Positions 7,737 through 14,420 of a DNA stretch of 64,000 nucleotides are shown piece after piece (the first letter of the stretch is position 1; every line of letters begins with the position of its first letter). Made by a program: the position numbers and the translations under genes. The DNA lies in contig JAWKWX010000010.1 of NCBI GenBank assembly GCA_041397305.1, forward strand, positions 1 through 64,000, given 5' to 3'. Below the pieces are notes generated by a model, which was given only the letters and a program-made list of their open reading frames with translations, did not search any database and was not told the DNA's origin. The DNA comes from TMP-24 sp041397305. Lineage in GTDB: Bacteria > Pseudomonadota > Alphaproteobacteria > Rhodobacterales > Rhodobacteraceae.

Positions 7737-8318
7737 CTAAAGTTCAGTGCCCGAGAGTTCCTGCTCCAGCGCCTCAGCCGCCTCGTTTATGCCGTCCTGG
7801 TGCGGATGTATAGCGAGAGAGGCGCGAAAGGCCTTCAGCGCCTGCTCCTTCCGGCCCAGTTCCTGCAAGATGAGACCGAGGCCGGATATGGCGCCGAAAT
7901 GGCGCGGCTCAAGGGCCAGGACATGTTCGATGTCCGACATCGACGGGCCGAACTTGCCTTCGAGGAAAAAGGCGGTCGCGCGGGCATTCCAGCCCTCGGC
8001 GAAATCCGGCGCCTGATCGGTGAGCGCGGTCAGATGTTCGATGGCCGCATCGAAATCGCCAGCCTCCATCGCCTGCTGTCCACGCTTCAGGAGGAGGTCG
8101 AATGCGGGCGAGCCCGACTTTTCCCATTCGGCGAGGATCTGATTCTGGGCGCGCTCCCAGCCCGGATTGTCCGGCTCTGCCAGCTCGGTGAACAGGCGAT
8201 TCATCAGGGCTTCGTGACTTTCCTGCTGCGCAAGGGCCGAATTCAGCAGAAAAATCGCCATGCCCGCGCCCCAAAGCGACGCAACGATATATTTGCGATA
8301 GAGAGCCAAGCTAAGCAT
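7737..8318 (-). CDS. TPR-repeat protein, probably exported or membrane-anchored
   Basis: 193 residues. The N-terminus has a hydrophobic stretch (residues about 10-30, ending SALAQ) that reads as a signal peptide or anchor. Tetratricopeptide-type helices follow: AFDLLLKRGQQAMEAGDFDAAIEHLTALTDQAPDFAEGWNARATAFFLEGKFGPSMSDIEHVLALEPRHFGAISGLGLILQELGRKEQALKAFRASLAIHPH is summarised here as three TPR units between about 75 and 180. TPRs mediate protein contacts, and no specific partner can be named. The gene lies just upstream of the helicase gene with an 11-base gap, so it may head that operon. Its signal sequence suggests that it acts in the periplasm. Confidence 0.8.
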   Translation of the reverse strand: MLSLALYRKYIVASLWGAGMAIFLLNSALAQQESHEALMNRLFTELAEPDNPGWERAQNQILAEWEKSGSPAFDLLLKRGQQAMEAGDFDAAIEHLTALTDQAPDFAEGWNARATAFFLEGKFGPSMSDIEHVLALEPRHFGAISGLGLILQELGRKEQALKAFRASLAIHPHQDGINEAAEALEQELSGTEL

Positions 8319-8387
8319 AACGGCATCAATCTAGCGCAATCGGGCCGGAAAGCGAGAGCGCTGGTCATCACAAACGGAGGAAGAGGC

Positions 8388-8675
8388 ATGAGCAAGACAA
8401 TCGACAAGGCGGTGGAGACCTTGAACACCAAGCTGGCGAACGGGTTTGCCGGATCGGCCAAGATCGTGATCAAGGACGAAGGCTCGATCATGCTTGACGG
8501 GACCGGCGCGCGCGCGGGCGACGAGGACGCCGACGTGACGCTGACGGCGAGCGCGGAGACCTTCCTTGGCATTCTCGACGGCAGCGTCAACCCGACCGCC
8601 GCCTTCATGATGGGCAAGCTGTCGGTCGACGGCAATATGGGGCTGGCGATCCAGCTCGGGTCCGCGCTGTCGTGA
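8388..8675 (+). CDS. SCP2 sterol/lipid-carrier-domain protein
   Basis: 95 residues, a single SCP2 fold. The signature is a first half alternating hydrophobic strands (KIVIKDEGSIMLDG), then DADVTLTASAETFLGILDG and AFMMGKLSVDGNMGLAIQLGSAL, the usual C-terminal SCP2 helix motif. Such proteins bind lipids or acyl chains. Start: ATG 8388 with GGAGGAAGAGG upstream; the frame extends farther 5' but without a better start. The stop overlaps the GTG start of the following alpha/beta hydrolase (GTGA), implying coupled translation and perhaps a shared lipid substrate. Confidence 0.88.
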   Translation: MSKTIDKAVETLNTKLANGFAGSAKIVIKDEGSIMLDGTGARAGDEDADVTLTASAETFLGILDGSVNPTAAFMMGKLSVDGNMGLAIQLGSALS

Positions 8676-9610
8676 ACGCGGCCGAGGCGCCGTTTCACGC
8701 CGATGTGGCCGAGGCGCCGGGCGGCGTTCTGTGCCGCTGGCTGACGGCCGCCGATGGTGTGCGGATCCGCGCCGCCTTCTGGCGGGCAGGCGGGAAGGGG
8801 ACCGTGTTCCTCTTCCCCGGCCGCACCGAATTTATCGAGAAATACGGCCCCGCCGCCGGGGAATTCAGGCGGCGCGGCTTTGCCATGGCGACGATCGACT
8901 GGCGCGGCCAGGGGCTGGCCGATCGGCCCCTGCCCGATCCGATGACAGGCCATGTCGCATGCTTCCGGGATTTCCAGCTCGATGTCGCGGCCCTTCTGGC
9001 AGAGGCGCGCGCGGAGCGGCTGCCGGAACCCTGGTTCCTTGTCGCCCATTCAATGGGGGGTGCGATCGGCCTGCGCGCGCTGCACGAAAACCTCCCCGTG
9101 CGCGCCGCCGTCTTTTCGGCACCGATGTGGGGCATCCGCATCCATCCGGGGCTGCGCCCCGCGGCCTGGGCGCTCTCGACGCTCAGCCGTCCGGCTGGTT
9201 TCGGCCATGCCTATGCGCCCGGCACCTCGCCCGTGACCTATGTCGCCGAGGCGCCGTTTGCCGACAATGTGCTGACCACCGATCCCGACATGTACGCCTT
9301 CATGCAGCGCCAGATCGGTGCGCACCCGGAGCTGGCGCTCGGCGGCCCGTCGCTCCATTGGCTGAACGAGGCGCTCCGCGAATGCCTGGCGCTGCGCCGC
9401 CTGCCCGCGCCGACCTATCCCTGCCTCACGTCGCTCGGCACGCGCGAACGCGTGGTCGATACCGGGCCCGTCCATCAGGTGATGGCAAAGTGGCTGGGCG
9501 GCAAGCTCGAGATGATCGAGGGCGCCGAGCACGAGGTGATGATGGAAAAGCCTGCGACCCGCGCGCATTTCTATGACGCGGCTGTCGCCCTCTTCCAGCG
9601 CAACGGCTGA
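8672..9610 (+). CDS. Alpha/beta hydrolase, lysophospholipase-like (PldB family)
   Basis: 312 residues. The nucleophile elbow is AHSMGG with Ser127, the oxyanion region is FLFPGRTEFIEKY (about 46-58), and the catalytic His is probably in the GAEHEVMMEK stretch near residue 290. The family (Hydrolase_4/monoglyceride lipase-like) hydrolyses lysophospholipids or monoacylglycerols in the cytoplasm. The start is GTG at 8672, inside the SCP2 stop codon, which argues for operon expression with the lipid-binding protein. Substrate assignment is by family only. Confidence 0.85.
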   Translation: MNAAEAPFHADVAEAPGGVLCRWLTAADGVRIRAAFWRAGGKGTVFLFPGRTEFIEKYGPAAGEFRRRGFAMATIDWRGQGLADRPLPDPMTGHVACFRDFQLDVAALLAEARAERLPEPWFLVAHSMGGAIGLRALHENLPVRAAVFSAPMWGIRIHPGLRPAAWALSTLSRPAGFGHAYAPGTSPVTYVAEAPFADNVLTTDPDMYAFMQRQIGAHPELALGGPSLHWLNEALRECLALRRLPAPTYPCLTSLGTRERVVDTGPVHQVMAKWLGGKLEMIEGAEHEVMMEKPATRAHFYDAAVALFQRNG

Positions 9611-9627
9611 CGCGATGTCCGCCGCGC

Positions 9628-10170
9628 CTATCGCGCCAACCGCTTTCCAAGCCTGGGCAGCTTCGCGCGCTTGAGAAGGGTGCGCATCTCAAGCTCGTCA
9701 CCCGACAGGCGCTCTGCTTCCGCATGCACCTGCCCGCAGACGCCGGCGACCTCCTCGGGCGAGGCGTCATGCAGCGCCAGAAGGAACTGGTCGGGATCCA
9801 TCCGCGCCAAACCTTCCTCGGCCAGGATATGGCGGGGAAAGTCGGCGGCGTTGAAGGTGATGATTGCATCCGCCCCGCCCGCGATCGCAGCGGCAAGCAC
9901 ATGGATATCATTCGGATCGGGCACCCACAGACGGCCGATAAGCGCCGCGCCGGGCGTAACCGTGGCTCGTGGCCAGGCAGCCCGCAGTGCCGCGATCTCG
10001 CCGCGCGCGACCGCTTCGGCGCCGGGGCCGAGCTTCACCGTCGCCCGCGCCCATTCCTCGAGGATCCGTTCCGACCAGAGCGGCTCATACAGGCCTTGGG
10101 CGGCGGTCCCGATCAGGATTTCCCGCAGAACCGTAGGGTAGAGGACGCAGGCGTCGAGCAGTGCCTTCAT
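9628..10170 (-). CDS. PIN-domain protein (putative ribonuclease)
   Basis: 180 residues. A PIN fold is indicated by an N-terminal acidic residue in LLDACVLYP (Asp7), WSERILEEW with its conserved Glu (about 33-41), and DPNDIHVLAAAI (about 84-95) plus IITFNAADFP (about 103-112). These are the usual metal-binding positions. PIN proteins are Mg-dependent RNases, but this subfamily is chromosomal and carries a C-terminal helical extension. There is no small antitoxin-like gene beside it. Instead its start overlaps the stop of rlmI by four bases, so it is probably translated with an rRNA methyltransferase. RNA metabolism is a reasonable guess. Confidence 0.8.
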   Translation of the reverse strand: MKALLDACVLYPTVLREILIGTAAQGLYEPLWSERILEEWARATVKLGPGAEAVARGEIAALRAAWPRATVTPGAALIGRLWVPDPNDIHVLAAAIAGGADAIITFNAADFPRHILAEEGLARMDPDQFLLALHDASPEEVAGVCGQVHAEAERLSGDELEMRTLLKRAKLPRLGKRLAR

Positions 10171-11375
10171 CCGTCGAGCCGGAAGAAGAGCGCTTTCAGA
10201 TAGCCGCTCTCGGCCAGTTGCGGCAGCATCGGGTGGTCCGGCCCCGCGAACCCCGTATGCAGCAGCTGCGCCCGTCGACCACCCCGGCCGATACCCCGGG
10301 CGGAGGCATTACGGAACTGCGACAGGTCCGCCGCATGCGAGCAGGAACAGAGCCCGAGATAGCCCCCCGGCGCCACCAGAGGCGCGGCCAGCCTTGCCAC
10401 CCGCTCATAGGCGCGCAACCCCGCCTCCAGCGCCGGTTTCGAAGGCGCGAAGGCCGGGGGGTCGCAGATCACCAGATCGAACTGCGCGCCTTCCTCGGCC
10501 AGCGTCTCCATCACGGCAAAGGCATCGCCCTTGCGGACCGAGAACCTCTCGCTGAAGCCCGAGGCCGAGGCGCCCCTCGCCGCCAGCTCCAGCGCGGCGG
10601 TCGAGGCATCGACCGAGAGCGCCGACACCGCGCCCCCGGCGAGTGCGGCCAGCGCGAAACCACCCACATGGGAAAAGACATCGAGCATCCGGCCGCCCGC
10701 CGCCAGCCGCTGGCCAAACCGGTGATTGTCACGCTGGTCGAAGAAAAGGCCGGTCTTCTGCCCGCCCAGAACGTCGGCCATGTAGGTCGCGCCGTTCATC
10801 GGCACCGCGACCGGCCCGGCGATGCCCCCCATGATGACCCGCGTCTCCTCCGCCAGCCCCTCCAACCCCCGGGATCGCCCGGTGCCGTTCTTGACGACGG
10901 CCGTCACGCCCGTCACCGCGACGAGCGCCGCGACCAGCGGCTCGATAAGGCTTTCGGCCCAGGCCGCGTTCGGCTGGACGACCGCGACATCGCCGAACCG
11001 GTCGATGATCACGCCGGGCAGCCCATCGGCCTCGGCATGGACAAGCCGGTAGAAGGGCGCATCGTAAAGCCGGTCGCGCAAGGCGAGCGCCCGCGCAAGG
11101 CGCACCACGAACCAGTCCTGATCGATCCGCGCCCCCGGATCGCGGTCGAGCATCCGTGCGATGATCTTCGATTTCGGATTGACGGTGACTAGGCCCAGGG
11201 GCCGCCGTTCACCATCTTCCAGCACCGCCAGCGCCCCGGGCGCAAGCGCCATGGTCCGCCGGTCGGTCACCAGTTCGTCGGCATAGACCCAGGGAAATCC
11301 GTGGCGGATGGCGCGCGCTTCGGCCTTGGGCCTCAGGCGCACCGTCGCAAGCATCATCTCTTCCATGTCGTGCAT
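10167..11375 (-). CDS. rlmI: Class I rRNA large-subunit methyltransferase (RlmI family)
   Basis: 402 residues. An N-terminal PUA-type domain (LRPKAEARAIRHGFPWVYADEL) precedes a Rossmann methyltransferase. The SAM motif is MLDVFSHVGGF at about 232-242, the catalytic region is ICDPPAFAPSK at about 304-314, and the C-terminal CSCSH motif is near 345-349. RlmI makes m5C1962 in 23S rRNA; related YccW-type proteins share this layout, and the exact site is inferred. The start is uncertain: the first in-frame Met is used, but Met7 or Met8 (…MMLATVRLRP) would give the usual N-terminus. It is divergent from edd and ends overlapping the PIN gene. Confidence 0.88.
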   Translation of the reverse strand: MHDMEEMMLATVRLRPKAEARAIRHGFPWVYADELVTDRRTMALAPGALAVLEDGERRPLGLVTVNPKSKIIARMLDRDPGARIDQDWFVVRLARALALRDRLYDAPFYRLVHAEADGLPGVIIDRFGDVAVVQPNAAWAESLIEPLVAALVAVTGVTAVVKNGTGRSRGLEGLAEETRVIMGGIAGPVAVPMNGATYMADVLGGQKTGLFFDQRDNHRFGQRLAAGGRMLDVFSHVGGFALAALAGGAVSALSVDASTAALELAARGASASGFSERFSVRKGDAFAVMETLAEEGAQFDLVICDPPAFAPSKPALEAGLRAYERVARLAAPLVAPGGYLGLCSCSHAADLSQFRNASARGIGRGGRRAQLLHTGFAGPDHPMLPQLAESGYLKALFFRLDG

Positions 11376-11460
11376 ACCTCTTTTCGCCCCTCTACCCCGT
11401 CCCCCCCGCTTGCGAAAGGGGCGCGCGCCTGCGACAGTTCCTCATGATGGTGAAACGACT

Positions 11461-11478
11461 GTTGTTAGCGCTAACAAC
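11461..11478. promoter_or_regulatory. LacI/GalR-type operator upstream of edd
   Basis: GTTGTTAGCGCTAACAAC is a perfect 18-base palindrome with the central CG of LacI-family operators. It lies 48 bases before the edd start, in the divergent edd/rlmI interval. A LacI-family repressor of sugar-acid or central carbon metabolism is the most likely binder. No such regulator gene is in the window. Confidence 0.75.
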
Positions 11479-11525
11479 TCATGTTATTGCGCTGCCGTTC
11501 CGTCTGATGCCCGAAGGAGAGCCCG

Positions 11526-13331
11526 ATGAGCGTGAAACCCGCCCTCGCCGCCATTACCGACCGGATCCGCGAACGCTCGCGCCCGACGCGCGAGGCCTAT
11601 CTCGCCCGGATCGCATCGGCTGCAGCCGAGGGCCCGGCCCGCGCCCATCTTTCCTGCGGCAACCAGGCCCATGCCTATGCGGCGATGGGCACGGACAAGG
11701 AGGCGCTGGCCGAAGGGCGGGTACCAAACCTCGGGATCGTCACCGCCTACAACGACATGCTGTCGGCCCACCAGCCCTATGAACATTACCCCGAGCTGAT
11801 CCGCGCCGCCGCGCGCCGCGCAGGCGTGACCGCGCAAGTTGCGGGCGGCGTACCCTCGATGTGCGACGGCGTCACGCAGGGCCGCGCGGGAATGGAACTG
11901 TCGCTCTTCTCGCGCGATGTGATCGCGCTTTCGGCCGGCGTGGCGCTGTCGCACAACACGTTCGATGCCGCGCTCTTCCTCGGCATCTGCGACAAGATCG
12001 TTCCGGGCCTCGTGATGGCGGCGGCGAGCTTCGGCCATCTGCCCGCAGTCTTCGTGCCATCGGGGCCGATGGCCTCTGGCCTGCCCAATGACGAAAAATC
12101 GAAGGTCCGCCAGAAATTCGCCGTGGGCGAGGTCGGGCGCGACGCATTGATGGCGGCAGAGATGGCCTCCTACCACGGGCCGGGCACCTGCACCTTCTAC
12201 GGCACGGCGAACACCAACCAGATGCTCATGGAATTCATGGGGCTGCATCTGCCGGGCGCGAGCTTCGTCGCACCGGGAACGCCCCTGCGCGAGGCGCTGA
12301 CGGTCGCGGCGGTCGAGCGCGCGGCGGCGATCACCCGGCTTGGCAACGATTTCCGCCCCGCGGGCCATGTGCTTGACGAAAAGGCCTTCGTGAACGGGCT
12401 TGTCGGGCTGATGGCCACCGGCGGCTCCACCAACCTCGTCCTCCATCTGCCCGCCATGGCGCGGGCGGCGGGCATCCTGCTCGATCTCGACGATTTCTCG
12501 GCCGTCTCGGCCATCGTGCCCTTGATGGCCAAGGTCTATCCGAACGGCCTTGCAGACGTGAACCATTTCCATGCGGCGGGTGGGCTGGCCTTCATGATCG
12601 GTCAGCTTCTTGATGCGGGCCTCCTGCATGAGGATGTGGTCACGGTGGCGGGCGACGGGCTTGCGCGCTATGCGAGCGAGCCGAAACTCACCGATGGCAG
12701 GCTTTCCTGGGTCGATGGTCCCGCCGAAAGCCTCAACGACCGGATCCTGCGCCCCGCAACCGACGCCTTCCAGCCCTCCGGCGGCCTGAAGGAGCTGAAG
12801 GGCAACCTTGGGCGCGGCGTGATCAAGGTCTCTGCCGTGCAGCCCGACCGCCATGTGATCGAGGCGCCCGCGCGGGTCTTTTCCAGCCAGGAGGCGGTGA
12901 AGGCCGCCTTCCAGAAGGGCGAGTTCACCGCCGATACCGTCGTCGTGGTCCGCTTCCAGGGCCCCCGCGCCAACGGCATGCCGGAACTGCATTCGCTGAC
13001 CCCGACCCTGTCGGTCCTGCAGGATCGCGGGCTGCGCGTCGCGCTTGTCACAGACGGGCGGATGTCGGGTGCCTCGGGCAAGGTGCCCGCCGCGATCCAT
13101 GTCAGTCCCGAGGCTGCCTGTGGCGGACCGCTGGTCTATCTGCGCGACGGCGACCTGATCCGGCTGGACGCCGACCGTGGCACGATCGAGGCCCTGGTGC
13201 CCGATCTGATGTCGCGCACCCCCGTCACGGCAGACCTTTCCGCCAACCAGCACGGCACCGGACGGGAGCTGTTCACGGCCTTCCGTGCCCATGTCGGCGC
13301 GGCCGAAACCGGCGCGGCGCTCGTCATATGA
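11526..13331 (+). CDS. edd: 6-phosphogluconate dehydratase (Entner–Doudoroff)
   Basis: 601 residues, full length for Edd. It dehydrates 6-phosphogluconate to 2-keto-3-deoxy-6-phosphogluconate (KDPG) in the cytoplasm using an Fe-S cluster. The IlvD/Edd family signatures are present: NLGIVTAYNDMLSAHQPYEHYP (about 67-88), the cysteine loops GVPSMCDGVTQG (about 108-119) and FLGICDKIVPG (about 151-161), and VTDGRMSGASGKVPAAIHVSPEA (about 512-535). Start: ATG 11526 behind AAGGAGAG. The next gene is eda, completing the pathway, and a perfect LacI-type operator lies upstream. It is homologous to IlvD at 33.7-35.6 kb, but the peptide motifs identify this copy as Edd. Confidence 0.96.
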   Translation: MSVKPALAAITDRIRERSRPTREAYLARIASAAAEGPARAHLSCGNQAHAYAAMGTDKEALAEGRVPNLGIVTAYNDMLSAHQPYEHYPELIRAAARRAGVTAQVAGGVPSMCDGVTQGRAGMELSLFSRDVIALSAGVALSHNTFDAALFLGICDKIVPGLVMAAASFGHLPAVFVPSGPMASGLPNDEKSKVRQKFAVGEVGRDALMAAEMASYHGPGTCTFYGTANTNQMLMEFMGLHLPGASFVAPGTPLREALTVAAVERAAAITRLGNDFRPAGHVLDEKAFVNGLVGLMATGGSTNLVLHLPAMARAAGILLDLDDFSAVSAIVPLMAKVYPNGLADVNHFHAAGGLAFMIGQLLDAGLLHEDVVTVAGDGLARYASEPKLTDGRLSWVDGPAESLNDRILRPATDAFQPSGGLKELKGNLGRGVIKVSAVQPDRHVIEAPARVFSSQEAVKAAFQKGEFTADTVVVVRFQGPRANGMPELHSLTPTLSVLQDRGLRVALVTDGRMSGASGKVPAAIHVSPEAACGGPLVYLRDGDLIRLDADRGTIEALVPDLMSRTPVTADLSANQHGTGRELFTAFRAHVGAAETGAALVI

Positions 13332-13413
13332 GGGCAGGCGTGAATTACCCCGATCCCAGTGGCGAGCCTGTCCCTGCCGGACGCTTCCCCAGCCACCGCC
13401 CCGCGAAAGGCCC

Positions 13414-14064
13414 ATGACCATGACCCCTGCCCAGCAAAGCCTGAAAGCCGCCGAGATTTGCGCGCTGGCTCCCATCGTTCCGGTTCTGGTGATCGAAGAT
13501 GCCACCCGCGCCGAAGCGCTTGCCCGCGCGCTCGTCACCGGCGGCCTGCCGGCGCTGGAGGTGACGCTGCGCACCCCGGCGGCGCTTGAGGCGATCCGCA
13601 TCATGGCCGGGGTCGAGGGTGGAATGGTGGGTGCGGGCACGCTCCTCAGCCCAGCCGACGTGAAAGCGGCGAAGAAGGCGGGCGCGCGGTTCGGCGTCTC
13701 GCCCGGCGCGACCGACAGCCTTCTGAAAGCCTGCGAGGACGAGGGCCTGCCGCTCCTGCCCGGCGCGGCCACCGCGACCGAGGTGATGGGACTGCTCGAA
13801 AAAGGCTATACGGTGCAGAAATTCTTCCCGGCCGAGACCAGCGGGGGGGCCGCGGCGATCAAGGCGCTTGGCGGGCCGATCCCGCAGGTGCGCTTCTGCC
13901 CCACGGGCGGAATATCGATGAAGAATGTCGGCGATTATCTCAAGCTGAAGAACATCCTGTGCTGCGGCGGCAGCTGGGTTGCGCCCGCCGACGCGGTCGC
14001 ATCGGGCGACTGGCAACGGATCGAAGCGCTGGCGCGCGAGGCCGCGGCCCTTTCCCGCGCCTGA
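13414..14064 (+). CDS. eda: KDPG/KHG aldolase (bifunctional 4-hydroxy-2-oxoglutarate / 2-dehydro-3-deoxy-phosphogluconate aldolase)
   Basis: 216 residues. This class I aldolase cleaves KDPG to pyruvate and glyceraldehyde 3-phosphate. The catalytic Glu is in LEVTLRTP, the Schiff-base Lys in YTVQKFFPAE (Lys about 137), and the phosphate site in FCPTGGIS. The start is taken as ATG 13414, just behind CGAAAGG; a second ATG two codons later is equally possible. An upstream extension of the frame has no homology and is rejected. It follows edd by 82 bases and presumably shares its operator. Confidence 0.95.
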   Translation: MTMTPAQQSLKAAEICALAPIVPVLVIEDATRAEALARALVTGGLPALEVTLRTPAALEAIRIMAGVEGGMVGAGTLLSPADVKAAKKAGARFGVSPGATDSLLKACEDEGLPLLPGAATATEVMGLLEKGYTVQKFFPAETSGGAAAIKALGGPIPQVRFCPTGGISMKNVGDYLKLKNILCCGGSWVAPADAVASGDWQRIEALAREAAALSRA

Positions 14065-14113
14065 CAGGCCAGGTTCGCGCGCTCCGTTCTTTCGAGGGAC
14101 TTTGGTCCGCGCC

Positions 14114-14407
14114 CTAACGGTCGACGGAACGCAGCCGGCCCGCGCGCCCGCCGCGCCGCGACGCTTGCGGCGGCGCGGTCAGCCCCTCTTCCAGCACCCG
14201 CGACATCGGATGATCCGGCCGGTCGAGCGCATAGGTCGCGATCATCACCCGGGCGGCTTCTGCCGGTTCGACCCCGGGTTTCAGGCTCAGGAGCCAGTCG
14301 AGGAAGATCGACCGGCATTCACCCGCCGTGATCCCCTCGATCGCATAGCTTTCCCGGATCAGCCCCTTGGGGTCGGCCAAACTCAGCTCCATGATCTTCC
14401 TCGCCAT
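14114..14407 (-). CDS. Small conserved-looking hypothetical protein after glnE
   Basis: 97 residues. The sequence has a plausible globular N-terminal half (ELSLADPKGLIRESYAIEGITAGECRSIFLDWLLSLKPG) and a basic, arginine-rich C-terminal tail. No domain is recognised. It begins 13 bases after the glnE stop on the same strand, so it is probably the second gene of the glnE operon. It has no membrane segment or cysteine-metal motif. A role in nitrogen control would be a guess from position only. Confidence 0.65.
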   Translation of the reverse strand: MARKIMELSLADPKGLIRESYAIEGITAGECRSIFLDWLLSLKPGVEPAEAARVMIATYALDRPDHPMSRVLEEGLTAPPQASRRGGRAGRLRSVDR

Positions 14408-14420
14408 CCGACAGCGCCCT

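Noticed and set aside
4531..7740. Open frame of over 1,000 codons on the plus strand opposite the helicase
   Set aside because: It is the antisense shadow of the SUV3-like helicase, with repeated R, H, D and G runs and no recognisable domain. The helicase on the other strand has full motifs.
9628..10170. PIN-domain toxin of a VapBC system
   Set aside because: No small antitoxin gene lies next to it; its start overlaps rlmI instead. The subfamily is a chromosomal PIN protein with a longer C-terminus.
11484..13772. Antisense frame of about 760 codons opposite edd
   Set aside because: Same explanation: the edd frame has all family motifs, and the antisense peptide resembles no protein.
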